In this document: piece by piece, positions 34,078-44,808 of the stretch
Position numbering within the stretch: position 1 is the stretch's first letter
Layout of the letters: every line of letters starts with the position of its first letter
Assembly: GCA_028455995.1 (NCBI GenBank)
Contig: JABELC010000001.1
Coordinates: forward strand, 4,832,501 to 4,896,500
Source: Scleromitrula shiraiana
Lineage: Eukaryota > Ascomycota > Leotiomycetes > Helotiales > Sclerotiniaceae
Direction: 5' to 3'
DNA: 64,000 nucleotides
Made by a program: the position numbers and the translations under genes
The notes under the pieces: model-generated
What the model was told of the DNA's origin: nothing
The model's database searches: none
The model's input: only the letters and a program-made list of their open reading frames with translations

Positions 34078-34473
34078 ACGGATCTAAAGCCTGCAGATGA
34101 AGATATAATGAGAGGAGATTTTGAAAGCGATGGAGTGGAGTTTGGAATCGGTGCTTAATAATTTTTTGAGGGGCTCTGAGATTGTTTGTGGAAAATAATA
34201 GGGATCTCCTCTTGAACAATTTTTTTGTAGTATAAATGCGAGTGCTCTTAATTGATTCGAACCAAGCATAAATAATCATCAAAAAGAACTCGAGAGAACT
34301 AGGAACTGGCTTTTGTAACAGAAAGAGATCGAAGATATCTCACTCGAGATGATTGTGAAAGAGATGCAGGAAATATTTCCTAGTGCCAAACGAACACTGG
34401 GCTACCATTAATTGAAATAATATTTTTCTACAACGACTTGTATCTAGATCTATTATATATAAATTCTTCAAAC
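34078..34473. other. Intergenic, nothing supported
   Basis: AT-rich 3' flanks of two convergent genes. A GGTTCGAATC-like string on the minus strand (34253-34263) is not part of a foldable tRNA. Confidence 0.55.
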
Positions 34474-35262
34474 TCATGGACTCAACCTCTGAATTTCCCA
34501 CTCTCCATCTGTGCCCTCCTCCTTCTTCTCATAAACAAACCGATCATGTAACCTACTGTCTCTCCCCTGCCAGAACTCCACCATAACCGGCACAATTCTC
34601 ATCCCGCCCCAAAACTCCGGCACAGGAATATGATCCTGGCCCTCAAACCTCTTCTCCACATCTTTAACCCTCCCCTCCAATTCCTCCCTTCCCGCCAAAA
34701 CCTTACTCTGTTGACTAGCCCACGCCCCAATTCTACTCCCCCTCGCCCTCAAATCGTAATAAATCTGACTCTCCTCACTAGTCAATCTTTCCACCCTCCC
34801 CTCAACTCTAACCTGTCTTTCTAATTCCCTCCACCAAAATGTAAGACTAGCCCATTTATTACTCTCCACATCTTTTGATTTTTTCGATGTTCCCCAGTTA
34901 CTGTAGATCACAAATCCTCCTTTTTCATCGAGTTCTTTGAGGTATACCATGCGTGAGGAGACGCGGCCGGAGGGGAGGGAGGCAGTGGAGAAGCAGACGG
35001 TTTCAGGTTGGTGGACTCCGTTCTTTTGGGCGTGGGAGAACCAGTTGTGGAATTGAGTGAGAGGTGAAGGGTCGAGATCACTGCGGTTGAGTTCTCCTAT
35101 TAGATATTGGTCCGCGGGTGCGTTGTTTTTATCGTTTGCTGGTGCAACTGAGAGTAGAGGAGAGGTTTGGTTAACATTGATCGATTATTGGAGGGGTAAA
35201 TTATGCTTGAAGGGTTACTCACATATTAGTTTGGAAGCATTGGGTGGTGTATAGAGAGCCAT
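34474..35262 (-). CDS. PDX3: Pyridoxamine/pyridoxine 5'-phosphate oxidase
   Basis: Two minus-strand exons, 35262-35223 and 35147-34474, encode 237 aa, close to yeast Pdx3 in length. The FMN enzyme makes pyridoxal 5'-phosphate in the cytosol. Family motifs in order: DPSPLTQFHNWFSHA, RMVYLKELDEKGGFVIYSNW, ASLTFWWRELERQVRVEGRV, SRIGAWASQQS, EFWGGMRIVP, EFWQGRDSRLHDRFVY and the C-terminal WEIQRLSP. The first exon has only 13 codons (MALYTPPNASKLI) and joins in phase 1 to FAPANDKNN. The exon-2 ATG at 34950 is internal and would lose the FMN-binding N-terminal part. Confidence 0.92.
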
Positions 35263-35744
35263 TCTGAGGCTATTAGGTCGAAATAGAAGATTTGGTGATA
35301 TTCTCATGAAGTTGAATACAATTTTGAGAAGGAGTACATGTTGTGGCGTGGTGTTGAGTGTGTTTACAGTCATGTCATAATAGCATCATATATTCAGTTT
35401 ATCATCACCGTCCAATTCTGCCGACACCATTCTGCCAAGAAATATAAGGCGGTGAGAACAAATTCCACTGCGGGGTACAATTCCGAGGTTTGCAAACGAT
35501 AGAAACAACTTCAATGTTGCATTAAGACTCACATAATGAGATGGTCTTTGTATTTAGGGTATTTACTTTTGCATTATTGTTTGGCATATTACACTGCACA
35601 GATGGGAGTTAAGTACAAGTCGCCAGCATGTGTATTGACCAATTTTGAAGAATGTGTACAGAATGATATTATTATCCCTCCTTTCCTAATTATACATCAA
35701 TTATTATATAAAATTCGCTCAGAAGTTCATCTCTATGTATACAT
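35263..35744. other. Intergenic, nothing supported
   Basis: 5' region of the oxidase gene and 3' flank of the Rds1-like gene, both on the minus strand. A 70-aa plus-strand frame at 35536-35748 has no features. Confidence 0.55.
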
Positions 35745-37280
35745 TTAACCAGCTTGGTACATAGCCAAAGCAACCACATGAGGGTTGACATTCGACAAGT
35801 TGAAAGCGGTATAGGTTTGGTTTGTATCCGTCAAAGCCAGGAACATCGTTCCGTTAATGGCTGGATCACCTTCGTAAGTCGAAACATCAGGTTGGATGGT
35901 CATGCCGTAGTTAAGACCATTCTTTTGAGTAACGTTCAAGAGAGGTGAATAGGTAACATTCAATTGAGTAACCCACATGGCGAACTCAGCTGCTCCAGCA
36001 GATGAAGATGTGACATATGAGTTATTTGGTCCAACAGGAAGACCAGGGTTTTGCCATTGAAGGTAGACCTTACGGCCAGGGAATGATAGAGGGATAGATC
36101 TGTTCTGCGAGATGGCGGCAGAGCAGTCAAATCCGGTAACATTGTTACCAACACAGGTTTCACTGCTGGTCAAGTTCTTATCACTGCTTGGAGCAGCTGG
36201 ACCGAAACCTGCAGTTTCGTTGAAGCCAGTTTGAGTGGCATTGCGGCGAGCAATGTTTGGTTGGTTCAAAACTGTAAGTTGTGGGAAGTTTTGCCAAACA
36301 AGACGTTTGGAGTTGGCTGGGCATGAGGAGATGTAAGGAGCAAGGAGTGTCCAAGCCCAAGATTGTGGGATACCTGTTTCGAACCAAACAGGCATTGGGA
36401 AAAGACCAGCGAATTGACGGAAGATCATTTGTTGACGAGCTTCAGTAGCAATTGATTGGTCAAGGAGTTGAGCAACTTCACGAGCGTCGAGGTGGGATTG
36501 GAATCCCCATACTCCAGATTCACCGAATCGAGTAAGCTTTTGAGCAAAGTCGAATGCTTCGGTGACTGTAGTATATGGATAATTGTATGTGCATTGAGGT
36601 GTAGCGCCTCCCGGACCTCCCAACAAATTCGACAACAAGGTAGCATGACCAGACTCCTGATCAGCCATGAAAGCGATGAGAAAGCGGTCACTGGCGGTTA
36701 AGCCGGCAGCTTCAAATTCTTCGTCGGAAAACTTGGCAAGGATATCATGGAAAAGGTCAAGCTCGATCCATTCTTGGTACAAACCAAGAAGAATAGATTG
36801 ATAATCAAAGTCAGATTGTACACGATAAACTGGCTCAGTTCCATTCGTCCCTAACCCTCCAGCTGGTTGATAGGGAATTGGTTGTGGCTTGTGAAGAGTG
36901 CCATCAGGAACATATGTAGTTGCTGTTGGGTTTGGTGGCAACATTGGAATTGCGGTCCCTAATGCTGTTGTGGAAAGAGCACCGGTAGTGGTGGGAGTTC
37001 CGCTAAAAGGGCCATGACTGGTAACGCCAGTGACTTGACTGGAGATAACAGGAGCAACTGGGTCGGTTGCTCCTGGAATCTCAGAAGCTGGGATACCAGC
37101 GACGGAGACAACAGATGAAACTGCTGCGCTATTCACACTTGGCTTTTGGTTGTATGAATAAGGGAGGAATGGCGAAGATGATGTGCTAGCAGAGGCGGCA
37201 GCATTACTGGAAGTCGAAGCAGTCGATTGTGCTGCAACGGCTACGAATAAACCTGCACTAACTCCCGTCTTGAAAAACAT
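35745..37280 (-). CDS. Rds1-like secreted stress-response protein (ferritin-like domain)
   Basis: A single minus-strand exon of 511 aa. Residues 1-18 are a signal peptide (MFFKTGVSAGLFVAVAAQ). A Ser/Thr/Ala/Pro-rich low-complexity region follows to about residue 130. The ferritin-like domain starts near SDFDYQSILLGLYQEWIELD and includes FHDILAKFSDEEF, FMADQESGHATLL and FAQKLTRFGESGVWGFQSHL. The C-terminal third is rich in N-glycosylation sites (NAT, NET, NLT, NVT, NRS, NNS, NQT). S. pombe rds1 is induced by stress and nutrient shifts; a function for the family is not settled. The possible di-iron Glu/His residues (YQEW, DQESGH) are present, but metal binding is inference. Confidence 0.88.
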   Translation of the reverse strand: MFFKTGVSAGLFVAVAAQSTASTSSNAAASASTSSSPFLPYSYNQKPSVNSAAVSSVVSVAGIPASEIPGATDPVAPVISSQVTGVTSHGPFSGTPTTTGALSTTALGTAIPMLPPNPTATTYVPDGTLHKPQPIPYQPAGGLGTNGTEPVYRVQSDFDYQSILLGLYQEWIELDLFHDILAKFSDEEFEAAGLTASDRFLIAFMADQESGHATLLSNLLGGPGGATPQCTYNYPYTTVTEAFDFAQKLTRFGESGVWGFQSHLDAREVAQLLDQSIATEARQQMIFRQFAGLFPMPVWFETGIPQSWAWTLLAPYISSCPANSKRLVWQNFPQLTVLNQPNIARRNATQTGFNETAGFGPAAPSSDKNLTSSETCVGNNVTGFDCSAAISQNRSIPLSFPGRKVYLQWQNPGLPVGPNNSYVTSSSAGAAEFAMWVTQLNVTYSPLLNVTQKNGLNYGMTIQPDVSTYEGDPAINGTMFLALTDTNQTYTAFNLSNVNPHVVALAMYQAG

Positions 37281-38372
37281 ATTTATGATGTTGAGAATGA
37301 AGATTGAAGAACAGAAATCTTCGAAAAGGGAATGTGATTAATATATGAGGGGGAGAACAATTGCCACAGACAAAATGTAAGCTTGATGACGCTAGAAGCT
37401 GGAGCTCTTGTGGAGCAGTGAAGTAATGAAAGGTATAATTCTCCTCTAGCAAAATATCTACAGGGTTTTCGATGCAGGTTCCAAGTAAAATATGACTTAG
37501 CTATAGAATTAGTTCAGAATTTTATATACGGGGGCAATGATTATAAACAAAGTGAGGAGTTAAAAGCTTGAGTGACATATCGGAGCTGCATGCCGACGCC
37601 AACTAAATACTTAGCGATGAAGCCGAACAACTCCTCCTCTAACAAATGGCTGCATTCGCCTGCTCAGTGATATTCTTTATGAAATTTGTTCACAAACTCA
37701 AATATAGCAGGAAGATTGTAACTAAATCCGGCATTGCTTTGGAAGCTAAGTGCCATGATTGCGTTGGGGTGAGGAGTAAATGTGGGTTATTGCATGAGTA
37801 ATACATGCCAGTAGTGGAAGTATCAGATGGACTGTCATACTGTTTGCAAATACTTCCATGAGTTCCGATGAAAAATAATAACAAAATCGAAACTCGAAGT
37901 CACGAAAGTGGTGAGGCAATCGATTAGTCGACGTCATCATATATCTCTTTGAGAGGCGGTTCCTGAAAGCTAACTAACGCAAGCGTACCCGTTCAAAGAG
38001 CCCCAGGCTTTGTGATCAGACTTTTTGATACCGCGAATTATTTGGATTGTTGACATAAAAGATGGGAATCTTATTTTCCTCATAAAATACATCTATCGTA
38101 TAAGTTCCCCGACCTTTGTTCATGCATTTATACAAACTAGGAAGGTATTTCTTTGTGATATGAACTTGTGTTTATATATTTCGTAAACAACCCTTTAGAA
38201 ATATCCAATCAACAAATTCAGTAACGAAAGATCTAGTGGTGATCTTCATATCCCCTTTCCGATGAGTTACCGGAGCTTTGGTCCGGTACTCGATATCAAT
38301 CAAGGTACGGAAGTAAGATGCACCAAACCCTACTGTCGATCTTTTACTAGCAGTAGGTTTTGGTACCGAGGA
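37281..38372. other. Intergenic upstream of the Rds1-like gene
   Basis: About 1.1 kb of AT-rich sequence with only featureless minus-strand frames (37258-37452, 37690-37940). Presumed promoter; nothing else supported. Confidence 0.5.
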
Positions 38373-38829
38373 GATCTAGTCCGCCTCATTCGGCAATAAC
38401 TCCCATTTGTAAATGAGCCCTCCTATTGATAAATCGGACTCTCTTATTAGTCAATCAGACCTCATTGCCGAATGGGGCATCTCATTGATTAACTGGCTTA
38501 AAATTAAATTTTTTGATTAGAATGTGATTTATTTTATAGGGATATAGAGAGGTAGAGGGGTTAAAAATATTAGAATTAAAAAAATTAAAAAACAATTAAA
38601 ATAATACTAATAATTTTTATTTTCATTTTTTTGTTATTGATTATTTTATTAATAAATAAAATTTAATTTGAAATAAATTTTTTTAAAAAAAGTATATCTT
38701 CAAAATTATTTAATTAATGAATCAGCCGATTGACTAATGAGATGCCCCATTCGGCAATGAGGTCCGATTGACCAATGGGGTAGTCCGATTTACAAATGGG
38801 GCTTATTGCCGAATGGGGCGGACCAGATC
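38373..38829. mobile_element. Inverted-repeat element 1 (MITE-like, long arms, AT-rich core)
   Basis: The ends are near-perfect inverted copies: GATCTAGTCCGCCTCATTCG at 38373 and the complement of GATCTGGTCCGCCCCATTCG ending at 38829. Arms are about 115-130 bp and also contain CATTTGTAAAT, GACCTCATTGCCGAATGGGG and CATCTCATT in both. The left arm carries about 24 extra bases. Within each arm CATTCGGCAAT and its complement recur, so the arm itself is partly palindromic. The core (about 38515-38710) is almost pure A/T and non-coding. No target duplication is evident. The arm consensus resembles that of the 1.4-kb element at 44809-46203. Confidence 0.75.
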
Positions 38830-40126
38830 AACACCTAATAGCTTCTGGGTCAAGAGCTGTGGCTTATCTGATTGTGGCTGAAATTCAAAAATATATAGTT
38901 TCTTTTTTGCTGAATACATTTCTTCTGCCTCATAAAACTACTCCTCATTAACACCAACATGTCATGTCATGTCCATGTCAATTGTCGGGTCTAGCTAATA
39001 AGTAGTAATTGCCTACATGCAAAGATTCTTCCTTCCAATATCTTTCCCCTAAAAAATCATTTGTAGCAAGTGCTGTATTTGGTACCCGTGAAAAGTTGAT
39101 GATATGAATATATCTTACGTTCATGGTGTCACTGCAGCATAAGATTGGGGCTCAAAATCTTTGATTGCTGGAGCTACATAGGCAGAAACCAGAAATAATC
39201 AATAAAGTTTATCTGCAACGTAAATTTGTTACTATACATCTTTGAAGTCTCAAATTCGTATGAAAGGCTATGCGGAGTTCATTGCTTCAACTTTTCATGG
39301 ACCGTATTCACAATTCCTCTCAAAATCCTGATTAAATCCAAGATAATGTGCGAAAAGAGTTTCTTAGAGAGTATCCTATCACCTTGAATCTCGAGATAGT
39401 GATCATGGAGGTTGTAGCACTTAGATGTTCTTGCATTATTTCCCCTCGATCATAATATATAAGTACTCGTTATTCCTTGATCTTCACAAACTTTTCTACT
39501 TCAATTCAGATTAAAACTTTCATTCCTATGAAAATTTTGCAAGTTAAATTGTATGTATAGATCTTGGGATTACACAATATAACTTGTGAAACCTCCTTCA
39601 GTTTTTTACATATGCAACGTCCTGTATAACAACAGTTTCGTGTGAGGAGATTGGCGCCTAGTCACCATTATACCTCCCTTCCAACTATGTTCAACCTTTG
39701 ATGTTCCAAATTGACGGAAGAATTATCAATCAAGCGAAATATAAGCTCATGAATCGGTATAATTATAGTTACGTTGACAAAATTTCTGTTAACAATGTCT
39801 TGCCAATTCATACTTTCGTTGAGACAGAGGGAAGGAAAGCCGATGATCCACATAAGAATGCAACATCTCATTCATGTATGTGGTATGAACGACCGCTTTT
39901 TGATGACACAGTTATCCTGGATAATCATCCTTACCAGCATATGTTCCACTGGCTGGGAGGCGCATACTGAGAAGATTTCGCAGGCCAAGCTTTTGTAACA
40001 AAACCTGTCCTAATCTCATGTTGCCCGCAATTACACTATGAAATTACATCTACTATCTTCTGAGCAAACGTCCACTGGGCGGACCAACATTGTTCTGATC
40101 ATACTGTCAACACCACCAGAAACATC
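38830..40126. other. Intergenic, weak frames only
   Basis: 1.3 kb without a supported gene. A TATATAAG box-like string lies near 39458, and a short ATG frame with a GTATGT donor (39528-39556) could start a small gene, but I find no continuation. The 90-aa frame at 39698-39970 has no recognisable features. Confidence 0.45.
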
Positions 40127-41103
40127 ATGTCACCGACCACATATATACCGCCTTTAGCCCTTAACTTAGAGTCTAATGGAAACGGAGCCTTGATTTTCAC
40201 TTCTGCTTTCCTTGTTATACAATCTATTTGCGTTGGTTTACGCTATGTATCACGGTGGATGATCAGATCACCTTGGGTGCTTGATGTAATTCTTATCATT
40301 GCATCTTTTGTTATGCAAATTAGTTTAGCGGCATGTTCAATTGGTAAGAGAACTTCTATCTTCGAATTTCTTTTATGTGATGTTATTTCTCATAGTTAAC
40401 TTTCACAACTGGGTATCTAGATGCTGTCATGAATGGAGGACTTGGTTATCACTTCCTACATCTCCAATATTTTGATTCTGAAAAGATTATTCGTTTGAAC
40501 AAGGATTCTCTTGCTGTTGAAGTGATCTATGTTCTTTCAATCAACATTTCGAAAGTCTCCATTCTGAACCTCTATTATCGTATTTTTATTCACAAGTGGT
40601 CTCGCATTTACATTTGGGTATTGCTAGGAGTTATGATATTACAAACTCTGATATTATTTCCAATGACCGTTTCACAATGCACTCCACTATCCTCATTGTG
40701 GGATTCCACCATCACAAACGCAAAGTCCTTGGGCGGGAATGATATACAAGTGTGGGTGTCTTTTCCTAATATCATCACTGATATTATGATGCTCATTTTT
40801 CCGGTGCCTGCTGTATGGAATCTTCATGCGCCCATCCGATTGAGAATTGGATTAAGTTTTACTTTCCTCATTGCTGGGTTGTAAGCATTTTGGAATCTTA
40901 ACCCTCTTAACGAAACTGGGGATAATACATACATTGATTTCTCATGCAGAGGACTCATCGCTTCGGTCATACGATTTGCAATTTTTATAACTTTTGGCAG
41001 TTCTCCGGACCCCTCCTGGATCGGTACTCGTCTCTACACCGCGACTCTAGCAGAATCGGGATGTTATTTGATCTCTGCCTGCATCCTAAAATGCAAACCA
41101 TAA
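40127..41103 (+). CDS. Seven-helix rhodopsin-like (PTH11-type) fungal membrane protein, tail-less
   Basis: Three exons, 40127-40343, 40421-40880 and 40950-41103, encode 276 aa. Seven hydrophobic segments can be read, including ALIFTSAFLVIQSICVGLRY, VLDVILIIASFVMQISLAA, VIYVLSINISKVSILNLYYR, ISNII-like FPNIITDIMMLIFPVPAVW and AGLGLIASVIRFAIFITFG. The YYRIF after helix 3 and the P-P-W motif after helix 5 are typical of the fungal rhodopsin-domain family, which includes Pth11-like receptors. There is no CFEM domain. The usual polar C-terminal tail is cut off by TAA at 41101. The tail is still readable in the same frame downstream (see next feature), so the gene is either a truncated receptor or decaying. 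Confidence 0.8.
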
Positions 41104-41388
41104 TTAGACCCTTCCACGAATTCACGATGAATAAACAATCTATTAGATAGTATCCGCAGATCTACCTCTTCAAATCCTACAAATCAAAGAACTCCGCAAG
41201 ACCAAATTACTCCCACAATTCATTTTGAACTGCAACAGCCTTCTGTGGCTCGACACCTCAGTATTTCTGGTGTTGGTCATGGATTCCATCGCCTCATTGA
41301 TGTCAACACACCGCAAAATAGTATCCTCGTTCAGAAACACTTTGTATTACACGAAAATTTGGGAGATCTAGAGATTAGAGGACGATAG
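41104..41388 (+). pseudogene. Remnant of the cytoplasmic tail of the receptor-like gene
   Basis: After the TAA at 41101 the same reading frame continues for 95 codons to TAG at 41386, interrupted only by TGA at 41128. The downstream part, ISGVGHGFHRLIDVNTPQNS and ILVQKHFVLHENLGDLE, has the character of the family's C-terminal tail: a G-F-R-L element and a V-K-F-L element. No splice sites that would remove the stops are visible; the only GT...AG pair is far too short. Both stops could come from single C-to-T changes (CAA to TAA, CGA to TGA). Confidence 0.6.
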
Positions 41389-42148
41389 AATTTATGTCTT
41401 TAGTAGCTTCAATTACATGGTTGAGAAGAATGGGATACTCGAGTAGGTGGCAAATTGTAACTTAGGAAAATTAAGCTTTGTATCATTATATCAGTAGCTT
41501 GCGATATTGATCTTTTGCAGAGGTGCAATAATGAGATGATTGTAATCTGCATTTGTTTATTTTATGTTTTGGATGTACAGAAACAAGTACATATGACAGT
41601 TCTTTTAACTACCTCCCCGTGTCATCGACCGATTCTCTTCTGTGGTTGCTGGTTTGACTTTTCAAAAACAGCCTGCAAGTGAAGTATATCATCTCATCTG
41701 ATATCTTCCAATCATCATATCAAGTATATACCTGGACAAGTCATATCCTATGATTTACCCAAGCAAATTTTGCTTGTCATCATTAAGGAGAATAGCTAGG
41801 CAGGAATTATTCAACTGTAGATTCGGTGTATATAGATGAATTTGTCTATATATTTGGGATGCATGAAATATCTCTCTTTTTGCGGAAATGATGCCTGCAA
41901 GACCCCCTCCCCAAAGATACACCATATGAGCCATATATGCATAAGAAATATATACATTCTAACCACATATGTACAAAAAGCTCCAGTCCAACGCCAACAA
42001 AATCATAAATCGTACCGTCGATATGGAAACAAACGAGTGCATACCAAAGTTGCAACAAGATTCAGAAAAGTAGTCAAGAAGATCCTCCATTGCATATGTC
42101 CCTGCCTCTTTAACATTCGCCATTTTCTTTCCAATCCCCAAATTCCGC
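41389..42148. other. Intergenic, nothing supported
   Basis: AT-rich stretch between the receptor remnant and the GH16 stop. Overlapping frames at 41836-42168 (both strands) lack family features. Confidence 0.5.
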
Positions 42149-43315
42149 CTACTGTTGATAAACCTTAACGGAATTAATCAACCAATAAGCCGAAGCGAAC
42201 GCGCCAGGGTTAGCCCCCACGTACTCATTACAAGTACTCGCCGCCGAAGCACAACCTCCACTGCTCCAAACCTGCCCCGCCCAATCTCCACAAAACGTCG
42301 TATCAAAGACAATTTGTTGGTTTGAGAAATGCGAATCCACGTTACATCCTGATCCTCCATTGAACGCCACAACAGGTAATCCCCAATTACCCGTGACGGG
42401 TTTTCCAGCAGTGATGTCAGCTGGTACGCTCCCTCGTGGCCAGAACCATATGTATACGCCTGATGATTCCCATTGCATGGCATATACACCTCCACCAACA
42501 TTATTGAATCCGTTACCATAGGAATTAGCTTTACTGGTCGTGGCCCCACAGCCATTGTATCCGCTGTTGGAATAGCAATCCCCGGTAAGAAGAGTGGTGC
42601 CAGGTTGGGAACCATCCGAATTAACAGTGCAGCCAGGTCCTGTATGGAGAGTGATTTGGTCCGTGCCAGCTAGATTGACACCTTCGATAACGTCGATTTC
42701 ACCTTCGTTGGGCCAATTGGGACCAACGAGCCAGAAGGCGGGCCAGACTCCACAGATGCTACCGGGCATATGGGCTATGTCTGCTATGAAGAGACCATGG
42801 TTATAGGATTTGTTTGAGGTGACGCGGGTGGATGCACGACCAGCGGCGGGGTTAACAGTTTTATAGTCAACTCCGAGGAAGATTTGATCAGCTGAGCTGG
42901 TTCCGGCTAGTCCCTGGGAGGTAGCAGCAGCTAGAGATTGATATGATACATAACCATGGGTAGGATCAGCACCCGTGAAAACTATGAAATTGGGAGTTAG
43001 TAACTGTTTATTTCCCAACAGCTGACATTTGGAGGTGGAAAAGAAGAATGCGGGTTTGGAACCAAGTGGATGGATTATGAAGTCGCAAAGACAGAGACGT
43101 AAAACGCGACTGCGTAGCAAAGAGTATGAAATGAGGAAATCATGCTTACAGCTGAAGGAGGAAAAGAAATTGCTGGCGGTATAAGTATCAACTAGATTGT
43201 ATGTCGCGGAAGCATATTTTTGAAACGTTCCCATCTGTGCTGTTGCAGCAGCATGTGTCGTGATGGGAAGGTAGGAGAGGATGGAAAGAGCAAGGAATGT
43301 AGGTGTTTGATACAT
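42149..43315 (-). CDS. Secreted GH16 endo-beta-1,3(4)-glucanase
   Basis: Two minus-strand exons, 43315-43150 and 42981-42149, encode 332 aa; the 168-nt intron can be read through without stops, which could mislead a gene finder. Residues 1-22 are a signal peptide (MYQTPTFLALSILSYLPITT). The GH16 catalytic motif NEGEIDVIEG is at 147-156, with nucleophile Glu150, Asp152 and acid/base Glu155. It is preceded by GVWPAFWLVGPNWP and followed by the Trp-rich WESSGVYIWFWPRG. Six or more Cys residues suit a secreted enzyme. It would hydrolyse mixed or beta-1,3-glucans of fungal or plant walls outside the cell. No GPI signal or binding module is visible: the protein ends NSVKVYQQ. Confidence 0.92.
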   Translation of the reverse strand: MYQTPTFLALSILSYLPITTHAAATAQMGTFQKYASATYNLVDTYTASNFFSSFSCKHDFLISYSLLRSRVLRLCLCDFIIHPLGSKPAFFFSTSKCQLLGNKQLLTPNFIVFTGADPTHGYVSYQSLAAATSQGLAGTSSADQIFLGVDYKTVNPAAGRASTRVTSNKSYNHGLFIADIAHMPGSICGVWPAFWLVGPNWPNEGEIDVIEGVNLAGTDQITLHTGPGCTVNSDGSQPGTTLLTGDCYSNSGYNGCGATTSKANSYGNGFNNVGGGVYAMQWESSGVYIWFWPRGSVPADITAGKPVTGNWGLPVVAFNGGSGCNVDSHFSNQQIVFDTTFCGDWAGQVWSSGGCASAASTCNEYVGANPGAFASAYWLINSVKVYQQ

Positions 43316-44808
43316 CGTGTCTAGTTGTTGATCATATACTAAGGCTCAACTGTTCTTCGCAGTGACGTGCAAGTACTTCAAGGAAGGATGGAAACTTGTG
43401 TCAGGTTCAAGGAGGGTAACATATAAGAATTGAAAGTCCAAGGAGTGTAAAAAGAGTTTTTTGAAAGTTGAACTTGAAATTGGAAAGTTGCTGGCTCATT
43501 CACATTTATATAGTCAAAGAATTTCAAGAACCATTGTGATCCCTCCCTTCATCCTGGCCAGATCACTTGCCATGATCTCGACCGCCGAACATAGAAAGTA
43601 TAATTCCATCGTGAGTGTTATTGTCCTTCCATAATCGGCACACCTAAAAGCTGTAACGTAACCAAAGTACCTTCTGACTACCGCAAAAAATGCATGGGAG
43701 AACCCTAGGGTAAAGACTTGGCTACCTATTCATGAACCAAGGGTCATCGTGACATTATCAGAGTGAAAATGATTGCCCGACATTAAATATTTATCCACAA
43801 ACATCAATAAAAGAAACTTGCATCTGGATTTGTCAATGCCATCAGTTCTTCTATCTCTCGTTACGAAGTATGGGCAATAAAAATGTGACCAAGACATGCC
43901 AACAATATGGTTTAAAAATCGGGAATATATGGTACACACCGAGCCGCCTCGGAGGCCACATAATCTAAACTGCATCGCTTTAGAAATTTCTAGCCTGATC
44001 TTTTCCCCACACGTCCAGGGGTAAATCTGCACGAATACAATAGTTCTAGTTTGGGGATCATTCGAGACATTTCAAGCCACTTAAGAACGCCAATATCAAG
44101 TCCAACAGATCCTGGTTTGAAGTTTCCTTGGATATATGTTTCAATAAGAATCAGCGAACCCGCGTTATGTTATTAAGCCTCCTTTTGTAGCTAAGCGTAT
44201 ATTAGTCAGCTATGGGTCGGTCTTTAGGACCGAATCCTCCGTACCTATCCTAAGAAATCCTAAGAAATACATCCCACTTCTTACATATTGAACTACCTGT
44301 TAAAGAGATTTTATTGTCTGTTGTCTAGTCTCGTGGACTATGTTGCCGGCATTTTTATATCGGCTGATATCTACTTTGGAAAATTAATCATCATTTGATC
44401 GTGTATTACTCCCGAGTATATGTCCGAAGACTTTCGTTGCACCAACTGTTGATGGTTTCGGTTTAACTCTATGTGACGCCATCAACTTAGGATATCGACA
44501 GCAAGCATTTTGGTGGGCAAGCATAAGTTCTCATATGTAAAAAGGAATATGTTAAATCTGAAGCTATTCATAACAATTCTAGAAGTCATAATGTCGGAAT
44601 TGTAGTGTGAATTTAGGTGGTTTTTTTAATCCGAAAATTGTTAGATTCAAGATATTTTTAAGAGACATTGCTGGTCTTAAAAACAAGAAAAAAAGAAATG
44701 CTGAAATATAATTGTTTTAGGATGCAATTTTGCACATGATATGATATGAATTGTAACAAATACTGACGGTCACTACCATGCTTTTGTGCGACAGATCAGT
44801 GATAGGCT
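43316..44808. other. Intergenic, no gene supported
   Basis: 1.5 kb between the GH16 start and the large AT-rich element. One minus-strand frame (44032-43730, 100 aa) has no recognisable features. A duplicated CCTAAGAAATCCTAAGAAAT lies near 44248-44267. Confidence 0.5.

Noticed and set aside
34253..34263. GGTTCGAATC-like B-box string on the minus strand
   Set aside because: The flanking bases do not pair into T, anticodon or acceptor stems, so it is not a tRNA.
39698..39998. Two overlapping 70-90-aa plus-strand frames downstream of a TATA-like box
   Set aside because: No family resemblance, and the possible short upstream exon (39528) does not join to them in frame.
42982..43149. Stop-free read-through of the GH16 intron as coding sequence
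   Set aside because: It inserts 56 residues unlike the family (KHDFLISYSLLRSRVL...), and good GTAAGC and CATAG splice sites flank it.
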